From contig JAJZBM010000003.1 of the NCBI GenBank assembly GCA_021798915.1, positions 62,001 through 126,000 of the forward strand: a DNA stretch of 64,000 nt, written 5' to 3'. The notes beneath the pieces were generated by a model. The model was not told where the DNA came from. It saw only the letters and a list, made by a program, of their open reading frames with translations, and searched no databases. The position numbers and the translations under genes are program-made. Position 1 is the first letter of the stretch. The number at the start of each line of letters is the position of its first letter. Of the stretch, positions 1 to 8,918 are shown piece by piece. Source of the stretch: Pseudomonadota bacterium (GTDB lineage: Bacteria; Pseudomonadota; Alphaproteobacteria; Acetobacterales; Acetobacteraceae).

Positions 1-867
1 GTATTTCGCCGCGATCCCCTCCCAGGGGTCGGCTTCGAGCTGCTTCATGCCGAGGCTGATGCGCTGGGTCTCGGGGTTGAAGCGGATCACCTGCACGCGC
101 ACCGGCTGGCCGATCTGCAACGCCTCGGCGGGGTGGTTGATGCGCCGCCAGGCGATGTCGGTCACATGGAGCAGGCCATCGACGCCACCGAGATCGACGA
201 AGGCGCCGTAATCGGTGATGTTTTTCACCACGCCGTCGATGATCATGCCTTCCTTGAGACCCTGGATCAGTTCGCTCCGCTGCTCGGCGCGGGTCTCTTC
301 CAGCACGGCGCGGCGGGAGACGACGATATTGCCGCGCGCGCGGTCCATTTTCAGGATCTGGAAGGGCTGGGGCGTGCCCATGAGCGGCGCAACGTCACGC
401 ACCGGGCGGATATCGACTTGGCTTCCCGGCAGGAACGCCACGGCGCCGCCGAGATCGACGGTGAAGCCGCCCTTGACGCGGCCATAGATGGTGCCGTTCA
501 CGCGCTGATTGGCGGCGAAGGCCTTTTCGATATTGGTCCAGGATTCCTCGCGCCGCGCCTTCTCGCGCGAGAGCACGATGGCGCCGTCACGATCCTCGTA
601 GCGCTCGACGTAAAGCTCGACCGCGTCGCCGGGCTTGACCTCCGGCGCCATGCCGGGCGGGGCGAATTCCTTGAGCGGCACCCGCCCCTCGCTTTTGAGC
701 CCGACATCGACGATCGCGAATTCATCGGTCAGGCGCAGCACGTGGCCGGTGATGACCGAGCCCTCGAAGCCGGCATCGCGGCCGAGGGTCTGATCGAGCA
801 TGGCGGCAAAATCCTCGCCCCCGGCGACGTGGGCGGGAGCGGCGGTAGCAGGCGCAGTGGCAGCCAT
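1..867 (-). CDS. rpsA: 30S ribosomal protein S1 (N-terminal part, runs off the window start)
   Basis: Minus-strand frame from ATG at 867 reads MAATAPATAAPAHVAGGEDFAAMLDQTLGRDAGFEGSVITGHVLRLTDEFAIVDVGLKSEGRVPLKEFAPPG, an S1-type repeat; sits downstream of cmk as is typical. Confidence 0.93.
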   Translation of the reverse strand, partial: MAATAPATAAPAHVAGGEDFAAMLDQTLGRDAGFEGSVITGHVLRLTDEFAIVDVGLKSEGRVPLKEFAPPGMAPEVKPGDAVELYVERYEDRDGAIVLSREKARREESWTNIEKAFAANQRVNGTIYGRVKGGFTVDLGGAVAFLPGSQVDIRPVRDVAPLMGTPQPFQILKMDRARGNIVVSRRAVLEETRAEQRSELIQGLKEGMIIDGVVKNITDYGAFVDLGGVDGLLHVTDIAWRRINHPAEALQIGQPVRVQVIRFNPETQRISLGMKQLEADPWEGIAAKY

Positions 868-1145
868 CGGAATGGGTCGATCCTTATGTGGCGCGGGGCG
901 GCGCGGGCCGCCCGGTCCTGGTATGCGCGTCCGTCTGGCGGACACGTCTTGCCCATGCGTTGCGCAGGGGCCGATGAAACTCACGAATGAACGGACGCGG
1001 CACGATGCCACGCGGCCCAGTGTTCCCGGCCGCGCAGCGCCGTGGACAGATACGCCAAACCCTTCCCGAGTCAAGGGGAACCGGCGCCCGCGCGGGGGTT
1101 TTCCTGTCTCTCGCGATCACGTCCGCGATCGCTCCGCCCCGCTGC

Positions 1146-1793
1146 TCACTGGGGCGCGATGACGGCGAGGACGATGGCGAGCGCCGCGGCGAATGCGGCG
1201 TCGGCGTCGAGCGCCGAGGTGTCGAGCGTCACCGCATCCGCGGCCGGGCGGAGTGGCGCGAGCGTGCGCGCCGCGTCCTCCGCGTCGCGGGCGGCGAGAT
1301 CGGCGGTGATCTGTGCGCGTTCCTCAGGGGCGGCGGCACGCTCGCGCCAGCGCCGCTCGGCGCGGGCGGCGAGGCTCGCGGTGACGAAGAGCTTCACGGG
1401 CGCGGCCGGCAGCACCACGGTGCCGATGTCGCGGCCGTCGAGAACCGCGCCGCCGCGCGACGCGAAATCGCGCTGGAAAGCGAGCAGGGCGGCACGCACC
1501 GCTTCCTGCCCGGCGACGGCGCTGGCGGCGCGATCGACCGCCGCGGTGCGAAGATCGCCGCGGGCGAGATCGCCGGGGCTCAGCGCCTGCGCCGCCCGCG
1601 CCGCCTCTGCCGGATCGGCGGGATCGCCGCCCTGATCGAGCACGCGGCGCGCAACGGCGCGATAGAGGAGGCCGGTATCGAGATAGGGCAGGCCGAAATG
1701 CGCGGCCAGACGGCGGGCGAGCGTCCCCTTCCCCGCCGCCGCCGGCCCGTCGATCGCGATCACCAGGGGCGCGGCCGTCATCGGGGCCGCCAT
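1146..1793 (-). CDS. cmk: Cytidylate kinase
   Basis: [34 protein letters not shown]; aroA-cmk-rpsA order. Confidence 0.95.
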   Translation of the reverse strand: MAAPMTAAPLVIAIDGPAAAGKGTLARRLAAHFGLPYLDTGLLYRAVARRVLDQGGDPADPAEAARAAQALSPGDLARGDLRTAAVDRAASAVAGQEAVRAALLAFQRDFASRGGAVLDGRDIGTVVLPAAPVKLFVTASLAARAERRWRERAAAPEERAQITADLAARDAEDAARTLAPLRPAADAVTLDTSALDADAAFAAALAIVLAVIAPQ

Positions 1794-3145
1794 CAGAGCG
1801 GGGCGATCGCCGCGCCGAGCCCGTTCATCAGCGCGGCGAAGCCGGGGAAACTGGTCTCGATGAAACGTGCCTCGTCGATCGCGACCGGCGCCACGCTCGC
1901 GAGCCCGAGCACCAGCGCGCTCATCGCGATCCGATGATCCATGCCGGTCGCGACCATCCCCCCGCCGGCGGGCGGCGCGCCGGTGCCGTGGATGATGAGA
2001 TCGTCGCCCTCGTTCTCGACCGCGACGCCATTGCCGGCGAGCAGGGCCATCGTCGCCGCCAGCCGGTCGCTCTCTTTGACGCGGAGTTCGGCGAGCCCGC
2101 GCAGCCGCGTCACGCCGCGCGCGCAGGCGGCGGCGACGGCGAGGATGGGATATTCGTCGATCATGCTCGGCGCCCGCTCCGGCGCGACATCGATGCCGAC
2201 GAGCGCGCCATGAGCAACCGCGAGATCGCCGACCGGCTCGCCGCCGCTGATCCGGCGATTGCTGATGGTGATCGCCGCCCCCATCTCGGCCAGCGTCGCG
2301 AAGAGCCCGGTGCGCAGCGGATTGAGCCCGATGCCCGGCAGGCTGATCGCCGAGCCCGGCACCAGGAGGGCCGCGACCAGCGGGAACGCCGCCGAGGAGG
2401 GATCGCCGGGCACCACGATGTCGGCGGCGCGCAATTCCGGCTGGCCGGCGAGTTCGATCACCCGCCCGCCCACCTGATCCTCGCTCACCACGACGCTCGC
2501 GCCGAAATGGCGCAGCATGTTTTCCGAATGATCGCGGGTCGCCACCGGCTCTTCGACGGTGGTCACACCGCGGGCGTTCAATCCGGCGAGCAGGATCGCC
2601 GATTTCACCTGCGCCGAGGCGACCGGCAGACGATAGGCGATCGGCATTGCGGCGGCGGTGCCGGTGATCGCGAGCGGCATGCGCCCGCCATCACGGGCGG
2701 CAAACGCCGCGCCGCAGGTGGCGAGCGGCGTGATCACCCGGCGCATCGGCCGGCGGCGGAGACTGGCATCGCCGGTGAGCACCGAAAAAACCGGGTGGCT
2801 TGCGAGAATCCCGGCCAAAAGCCGCGCCGCGGTGCCGGAATTGCCCATGTCCAGCACGTCCTCGGGCTCGGTGATGGCGCCGATCCCGCGCCCGGCGACG
2901 CGCCAGACCCCATCCCCCTCGCGCCTGATCGCGGCGCCGAGGGCGCGCATCGCCTCGGCGGTGCGGCGCACGTCCTCGCCTTCGAGCAGGCCGCAGATGC
3001 GGGTCTCGCCGATCGCGAGCGCCCCGAGCATCAACGCCCGATGGCTGATCGATTTGTCGCCGGGAATGCGCGCGACGCCTTCGAGCCCGCGCGCCGGGCG
3101 CTGCGCGACCATCCCCGCCCCTGAGTCCGTCCCCGTCCCCGCCAT
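1793..3145 (-). CDS. aroA: 3-phosphoshikimate 1-carboxyvinyltransferase (EPSP synthase)
   Basis: [29 protein letters not shown]; start trimmed to ATG at 3145 ([12 protein letters not shown]) from the overlong ORF. Confidence 0.94.
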   Translation of the reverse strand: MAGTGTDSGAGMVAQRPARGLEGVARIPGDKSISHRALMLGALAIGETRICGLLEGEDVRRTAEAMRALGAAIRREGDGVWRVAGRGIGAITEPEDVLDMGNSGTAARLLAGILASHPVFSVLTGDASLRRRPMRRVITPLATCGAAFAARDGGRMPLAITGTAAAMPIAYRLPVASAQVKSAILLAGLNARGVTTVEEPVATRDHSENMLRHFGASVVVSEDQVGGRVIELAGQPELRAADIVVPGDPSSAAFPLVAALLVPGSAISLPGIGLNPLRTGLFATLAEMGAAITISNRRISGGEPVGDLAVAHGALVGIDVAPERAPSMIDEYPILAVAAACARGVTRLRGLAELRVKESDRLAATMALLAGNGVAVENEGDDLIIHGTGAPPAGGGMVATGMDHRIAMSALVLGLASVAPVAIDEARFIETSFPGFAALMNGLGAAIAPL

Positions 3146-3271
3146 CCCCGTCTCTCTCCTCGCCGAACCGCAGCCACCGGCGCCGGCGCGATAGCACGGC
3201 GATCCGGGGTTTGACAGGGGCGCGCGAGGATGGCATGGGGCGCGCCCGATTGGCGTTCGAACGAGGCCCCC

Positions 3272-3598
3272 ATGGCGAAGCCCGAACTCGGCAGCAAGCG
3301 CGTCTGCGTCCAGTGCGGCACCCGCTTCTACGATCTTCTGAAGCAGCCGGCGATCTGCCCCAAATGCGGCGCCGAACAGCCGCCAGAGCAACCGCGTCTC
3401 CGCCGCCCGCCGGTCACGGTCGTCGAGGATAAGCGGCCGAAGAAAGCGGTGTCGCCGGAGCTGGAGGATGCCGATCTCGATATCGAGGTGGTCGAGGACG
3501 GCGATGTGATCGAGGACGCCGCCGATCTCGAGGACGACACCGATACGCTCGACGCCGATATCGAAGTCGAGTCCGATGGCGACGAGGCTGATCACTGA
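3272..3598 (+). CDS. TIGR02300 / FYDLN_acid family zinc-ribbon protein with acidic tail
   Basis: MAKPELGSKRVCVQCGTRFYDLLKQPAICPKCG followed by a strongly acidic C-terminus. Confidence 0.85.
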   Translation: MAKPELGSKRVCVQCGTRFYDLLKQPAICPKCGAEQPPEQPRLRRPPVTVVEDKRPKKAVSPELEDADLDIEVVEDGDVIEDAADLEDDTDTLDADIEVESDGDEADH

Positions 3599-3699
3599 GC
3601 ACCCGGTCTTCCGCTCCGCTGGCCAAGCCGGCCCCGCCCGGCTAGCCTTGCCGCGCCGGCGCGCCGGCGCGCCGGCCGACATGTTCCGGGGAGGAAAAA

Positions 3700-4479
3700 A
3701 TGCCGCGTTTCTGCGCCAATCTCTCGATGATGTTCAACGAAGTGCCGTTCCTGGAGCGCTTCGCCGCCGCCGCCCGCGCCGGCTTCACCGCGGTCGAATA
3801 TTTGTTTCCCTATGACCACGACCCGGCAACCCTCAGGGCGGCGCTCGACGCCGAGGGCCTGACCCAGGTTCTGTTCAACGCCCCACCCGGGGACTGGTCG
3901 GCGGGCGAGCGCGGCATCGCCTGCCTCCCCGGCCGCGAGGCGGAATTCCGCACCGGCATCCGCCGCGCCCTCGACTATGCCCAGGCGCTCGGCTGCCGGC
4001 AGGTGCATTGCATGGCCGGCCTCGCGCCCGCCGGGCTTTCGCCGGTGACGCTGGCCGCGGTCTATGCGACCAATCTCGCCTGGGCGGCGGGCGAGGCGCA
4101 GGCGGCGGGGGTCAAATTGCTGATCGAGCCGATCAACCATCAGGACATGCCGGGCTATTTCCTCAACACCACCGACCAGGCCGCGGCACTCATCGAAGCG
4201 ATCGGGCGCGAGCGCCTCGGCCTGCAATTCGACCTCTATCACTGCCAGATCACCGAGGGTGACATCACCCGGCGGATGGCGCGGCTCTTGCCGCTGATCG
4301 ACCATATGCAGATCGCCGACGTGCCGGCCCGGAACGAGCCCGGAACCGGCGAAATCGGCTGGGATTTTGTGTTCGCGCGCATCGACGCGCTCGGCTATCG
4401 GGGCTGGGTCGGCTGTGAATACCGCCCGGCCGGCGAGACCGTCGCCGGGCTCGCCTGGCGCCGGCGGTTCGGCGTCTGA
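3700..4479 (+). CDS. hyi: Hydroxypyruvate isomerase family protein
   Basis: MPRFCANLSMMFNEVPFLERFAAAARAGFTAVEYLFPYDH; next to tartronate semialdehyde reductase. Confidence 0.88.
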   Translation: MPRFCANLSMMFNEVPFLERFAAAARAGFTAVEYLFPYDHDPATLRAALDAEGLTQVLFNAPPGDWSAGERGIACLPGREAEFRTGIRRALDYAQALGCRQVHCMAGLAPAGLSPVTLAAVYATNLAWAAGEAQAAGVKLLIEPINHQDMPGYFLNTTDQAAALIEAIGRERLGLQFDLYHCQITEGDITRRMARLLPLIDHMQIADVPARNEPGTGEIGWDFVFARIDALGYRGWVGCEYRPAGETVAGLAWRRRFGV

Positions 4480-4507
4480 GCGCGTAGGGAAGAGGAAGGA
4501 CAAAACC

Positions 4508-5395
4508 ATGCGGATCGGTTTCATCGGGCTTGGCATCATGGGGCGCCCGATGGCGCTCAACCTCAAGAACGCGGGACATGAAATCCTGGTCCCCGAGCGC
4601 GCCAGCCTCAGCGCCGAACTCCGTGCCGCGGCAACGGTCCTCGCGGATGCGACCGCGATCGCGCGCGCCGCCGAAGTGGTGATCCTGATGCTGCCCGACA
4701 CCCCCGATGTCGAACACGTGCTGTTCGGCGCAAACGGCGTCGCCGAGGGTCTGTCGCCGGGCAAGCTGGTGATCGACATGTCCTCGATCGATCCGCTCGC
4801 GACCAAGCAGTTTGCCGAGCGGATCGCGAAGCTCGGCTGCCAGTATCTCGACGCGCCGGTCTCCGGCGGCGAGGTCGGCGCCAAGCAGGCGAGCCTCACC
4901 ATCATGGTCGGCGGGCCGGAGGCGGCGTTCCAGCGCGCAGAGCCCCTCTTCGCCGCGATGGGCAAGAGCATCACCCATATCGGCGCGGAGAACGGCGCCG
5001 GCCAGATCTGCAAGGTCGCCAATCAGATCGTCGTCGCGCTCAATATCGAGGCGGTGGCCGAGGCGCTGCTCTTCGCCTCCCGCGCCGGCGCCGATCCGGC
5101 CCGCGTCCGCACCGCCCTGCTCGGCGGTTTCGCCGCCTCGCGGGTGCTGGAAGTGCATGGCCAACGCATGCTGGACCACAGCTTCGCGCCCGGCTTCCGC
5201 ATCCGCCTGCATCAGAAGGATCTCAATCTCGCGCTCTCGGCGGCGCGCCAGCTTGGCGTCGCGCTCCCCAACACGGCGGGGGCGCAGCAGCTTTTCTCGT
5301 CCGTCGTCGCGCATGGCGGCGGCGATCGCGACCATGCGGCGATGCTCGAGGCGCTCGAAGGGCTCGCCGCGCATAAAGTGCGCTCGCCGGGCTGA
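4508..5395 (+). CDS. glxR: 2-hydroxy-3-oxopropionate (tartronate semialdehyde) reductase
   Basis: MRIGFIGLGIMGRPMALNLKNAGHE; 3-hydroxyisobutyrate dehydrogenase superfamily motifs (DAPVSGGEVGA). Confidence 0.88.
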   Translation: MRIGFIGLGIMGRPMALNLKNAGHEILVPERASLSAELRAAATVLADATAIARAAEVVILMLPDTPDVEHVLFGANGVAEGLSPGKLVIDMSSIDPLATKQFAERIAKLGCQYLDAPVSGGEVGAKQASLTIMVGGPEAAFQRAEPLFAAMGKSITHIGAENGAGQICKVANQIVVALNIEAVAEALLFASRAGADPARVRTALLGGFAASRVLEVHGQRMLDHSFAPGFRIRLHQKDLNLALSAARQLGVALPNTAGAQQLFSSVVAHGGGDRDHAAMLEALEGLAAHKVRSPG

Positions 5396-5595
5396 AGACA
5401 CGCGGAGCGGGATTCCCTTACTTTTTATTCACGTCATATGCAGATCACGGCCACTGGCGTCGAAATATTATCGTTGCCATGAATTTAAGCTCATGACTCC
5501 GATTCCGAGACATGCGATAAGGGCGCGTTAAGCTTTGCCCGAATCGGATGGCTCGACTCGGGATCGAGCGCTTCGGCTTTGGAGGGACATCGTTC

Positions 5596-6480
5596 ATGCG
5601 CTTCACTGAAATCGGCCAGCAACTGCGCGCGTATCGCATGGAAACCGGCCTTCGCGCCGAGGAAATCGCCGCGCGTCTCGGCGTCTCGCGGGCGGCGCTC
5701 TATCGCTATGAAAAAGGCGAGGTGATCAAGCTCGACACCATCCAGCGCCTGGCCGAACTGCTCAAAATTTCGCCGCTGTCTCTCCTCGGCATCGGGGTCG
5801 AATATTATAATCGCCCCGCCGGCTATTTCGAGCGCGCCCGCCAGATCGAGGAAACCGCCGATCAGATTCTGCTCGTCCATCAGCCGATCTGCTATCTCAC
5901 CACCTCCGCGGCCTATGATTCGGCACTCGCCGAGGCACTTTTCGAGACCGCCGATGCCGCCGGGGCCGAACGCGGCGCCTTGCGTTCGGCGGCGGAGCAA
6001 CTGCTCGGCCTCCTCGCCGCGCGGAAGAAAACCTATCAGGCGCGGCGCCCGAGCATCATCGCCATGATCTCGGCGTCATCGATCACCCGCTTCCTCGAAG
6101 GCGGGATCGCGAGCGCCCTGCCGCTTTCCGAGCGGATGCGCCGCATCTGCCGCGATGTCGCCGCGGCCGAGATCGAAAATACCGCGGCGCTGATGGAAAC
6201 CGAGCCGATGGGCCTGCAATTCGGCCTCCTGCAATCGGGGGAGCCGAGCGCCACCTTCGAAATTCTCCGCGCCCGCGATCGCGCCAGCCTCGCCGTCAAC
6301 CCGTTCCCGCCCGATACCGCGCCGAACGCCCAGCCCGGGGTTGCCATGGTGACCAGCGCCGATGACGCGGTCGCCGCCCACCAGCGCGTCGCCGAGACCA
6401 ATTGGCGCGACGTCTTGAAGGGCGCCGCCGCCGCCGCCAAGCTCCGCGACCTCGTCGCGAGGGCGCGCGCCCCGGCCTAA
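5596..6480 (+). CDS. XRE/HTH_3-family transcriptional regulator with large C-terminal domain
   Basis: IGQQLRAYRMETGLRAEEIAARLGVSRAALYRYEKGEVIKLDTIQRLAELL. Confidence 0.8.
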   Translation: MRFTEIGQQLRAYRMETGLRAEEIAARLGVSRAALYRYEKGEVIKLDTIQRLAELLKISPLSLLGIGVEYYNRPAGYFERARQIEETADQILLVHQPICYLTTSAAYDSALAEALFETADAAGAERGALRSAAEQLLGLLAARKKTYQARRPSIIAMISASSITRFLEGGIASALPLSERMRRICRDVAAAEIENTAALMETEPMGLQFGLLQSGEPSATFEILRARDRASLAVNPFPPDTAPNAQPGVAMVTSADDAVAAHQRVAETNWRDVLKGAAAAAKLRDLVARARAPA

Positions 6481-6531
6481 GCGCCGGTTATCCCCGAAAA
6501 CGTAGGGCGGAGACGATCTGGGCGGAGACGA

Positions 6532-7719
6532 TCAGGCCGCCGAGCGAACCGCCGGTGCGAGTTCGGCCGAACGTATGGCGGGATGGGAAGGGTTGGCGAA
6601 GCGCAATTCCCCGCCCGCCACCGCTTGCGGCGCCGCAAGGCCGATCAGCTCGGCGCGCGTCGCACAGCTCACCGCGGCCACCGGGCGCGCCTCGGCGCTG
6701 GTCAGAAAACGCCGCGCAGCCCCTTCGAGGCGGAGATGCTCGCGCAGCGCCCGCCATTCCGCGAGATCGGTATCCTCGAGAAACATCGCCAGAATACCGG
6801 GCGCAGCACCGCTCAGCCGTGTGCCGCTGAGCACCGAGAGGCGCCGCCGCACCGCCGCCGCGACATCGTCCTCGCGCGCCGCGCGCGCCGCCATCACGAA
6901 CACCCCCTGGCCGGCGACGGTGACGGACAGATGCGCCTCGGGCCCGAAATCATGGCGCAATCGCGCGAGCAGCCCGTGCTCATCGGCCTGCGCGCCGGCG
7001 AGGATCAGCGGATCGAGGCGCAGCATCGCCGCGGCATCCTGATCGGCGCGGGCGGCACCGGCGAGCATGCCCCGGATCCGCTCATGCAGGGCGCCGAGCG
7101 TCGCGGTTTCGGCGCCATCCTCGGCGCTGAGCCCTTGCGGCAGCGTCATCTTGAGGAGATAGCGGCCGGGATGGGCGGCAAGCCAGGTCTGTAGATCGGG
7201 GTCGATGCGATCGGCGAGCTGGCACCAGGCCTCGCGCGGGACGTCGCGCCCGTCCTCGGCGGAGATGACGTCGCAGACGATTTCGGCGCGGGCGCCTTCG
7301 CGGGTGATCGCGAGATCGAACGGGGTGTCGTTTTCGAACCCGGCGAACGCGACCGTAAAGCCACGCAGCCGATGCCGCTCGGCGATCCGCATCTGGTGAA
7401 AAACCGGGGTCAGCGCATTGGCGCCGCTGAGGGCGTCGCGGAGACGGGCATGGAAGGCCGCCCGCCCCTTTGCAGAGAGGCCGCGGAAGGTCCGCACGAG
7501 CAGGCCGGCGAGACGTATGATCTCACCCTCCGCCGCACTCGGCGGCCGCGCCGGGGCGCGGAGCCGGCGCGCGAGAGTGAGTTCGATCGCATGCCGCGAG
7601 AGCGCCGCCTGGCCGCGCCGCCCGCCACGCGCCACCGCCGCCTCCAACGCCTCGATACGCGCCCACCAGACGGGCTTGCCGACCACGCCGACGAAGCTCT
7701 CCAACGGTTTTTCAGCCAT
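6532..7719 (-). CDS. Hypothetical protein, 395 aa
   Basis: Long ORF with alphaproteobacterial codon composition; no confidently recognised family. Confidence 0.7.
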   Translation of the reverse strand: MAEKPLESFVGVVGKPVWWARIEALEAAVARGGRRGQAALSRHAIELTLARRLRAPARPPSAAEGEIIRLAGLLVRTFRGLSAKGRAAFHARLRDALSGANALTPVFHQMRIAERHRLRGFTVAFAGFENDTPFDLAITREGARAEIVCDVISAEDGRDVPREAWCQLADRIDPDLQTWLAAHPGRYLLKMTLPQGLSAEDGAETATLGALHERIRGMLAGAARADQDAAAMLRLDPLILAGAQADEHGLLARLRHDFGPEAHLSVTVAGQGVFVMAARAAREDDVAAAVRRRLSVLSGTRLSGAAPGILAMFLEDTDLAEWRALREHLRLEGAARRFLTSAEARPVAAVSCATRAELIGLAAPQAVAGGELRFANPSHPAIRSAELAPAVRSAA

Positions 7720-7808
7720 GACTCCCCATCCACCCGCCGCTTTTGCTCTTGCTTACGGAACGGACAGCGCAATGGATGCGCAATCGAGATCACATCATCG
7801 TGATCGGC

Positions 7809-8756
7809 TCAGAATGGGAACCGCACCGAGAAAATCCAGGCATGGGTGTAGGTCGGCGTCAGCGGATCGTATTCGGCATGCGGCGAGACCGCGAATTGAT
7901 AGCCGAAACCGAAGGTCATACGAAGACGCCCATAAAGCTGGAAACGGCCGAAAAGAATGCCGGGGAACAGAAAGACCTCGTTCTTGCCGCCGCGCGCGCC
8001 GCTCAGAAAATCGAGATCGGTGACGCTGAATTCCGGCCACAGATAATCCAGCAAATGATATTGCACGGTGACGTTGGTGGCGAGCTGCGCCCCGATGGTG
8101 CCGATATGATCGGTCGGATACGGGGTTCCGAACGTCGCCTGGAGGTCGAAATCGCCGACGCCGAAGCCGCCGGCGATGGTCGGGGTGAAGACATAGGCGT
8201 TTTCACTATAGCGCGGAATGCCGATCGGCGCCTGGCCGGAGAAGAACATGGTCAGGATATAATTGCCGTTCTGCTCATTGGCCGAAAGCAGACGCTGCTT
8301 GAAGAGAAACACCGGCCAGTCGGCGAAGCCGGCGGCGCCGCGCGGGATGTTGCCGGTGGTGACATAGGGCGGGGTGCCGAGGATCAACTCCTCGGTCTCG
8401 GTCGGGATCAGTTCGAGCCCCTTGCCGGAATCATAATTGTCGATATTGGCGCCGTTGGGCGCGTGCTCCCAATATTGATCCCAGCGGTATTCCTCTTCGA
8501 GGCGCGGGGTCACGGTGATGATCGGCGTCATCCAATGCGGCTGCTCGGCCTGGGCGCGATCGACGCGCTCGAACCAATGCGAGAAATAATCGGAGATGCT
8601 GTCATAGCCGGGGTCATAGGTCGGATTGACGTCCGGCGGGGCGGCCGCCGGCACCACGGGCCCATCGCTGTCCTCGGCCCGCGCGGGCTGGCTGAAGACG
8701 AGCGCGCAAATCCCCATTCCGGCCACCAATGGCCAGATCCAAGCTTTTGATAACAA
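7809..8756 (-). CDS. Predicted outer-membrane beta-barrel protein
   Basis: Signal peptide (MLSKAWIWPLVAGMGICALVFSQPARA), alternating aromatic/beta-rich sequence, C-terminal FSVRFPF. Confidence 0.7.
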   Translation of the reverse strand: MLSKAWIWPLVAGMGICALVFSQPARAEDSDGPVVPAAAPPDVNPTYDPGYDSISDYFSHWFERVDRAQAEQPHWMTPIITVTPRLEEEYRWDQYWEHAPNGANIDNYDSGKGLELIPTETEELILGTPPYVTTGNIPRGAAGFADWPVFLFKQRLLSANEQNGNYILTMFFSGQAPIGIPRYSENAYVFTPTIAGGFGVGDFDLQATFGTPYPTDHIGTIGAQLATNVTVQYHLLDYLWPEFSVTDLDFLSGARGGKNEVFLFPGILFGRFQLYGRLRMTFGFGYQFAVSPHAEYDPLTPTYTHAWIFSVRFPF

Positions 8757-8821
8757 AATATTTCCTCCGCTCCCGGCCCATCGGGGATGGCCTTGCGCGG
8801 CGCCCCTTCGGTGATCGCGAT

Positions 8822-8837
8822 ATGTTTATATAAACAT
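8822..8837. promoter_or_regulatory. Perfect 16-bp palindrome ATGTTTATATAAACAT, candidate operator
   Basis: Self-complementary sequence 66-81 bp upstream of the OMP start codon, in an AT-rich intergenic region. Confidence 0.45.
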
Positions 8838-8918
8838 TACGTGAGCGCAAGGCGGATTCGGCGCTCTCATCGTCACCCGAGTTATTATTGTTATGCTCGG
8901 ATTCTCGTGCCCGGCCCG

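Noticed and set aside
3655-3676. 22-bp perfect palindrome GCCGGCGCGCCGGCGCGCCGGC
   Set aside because: A CG/GC-rich run with 8-bp period is inherently self-complementary in this composition; no independent support as an operator.
8598-8604. CTGTCAT match to a Pho half site
   Set aside because: Inside the OMP coding sequence with no second half site at the right spacing.
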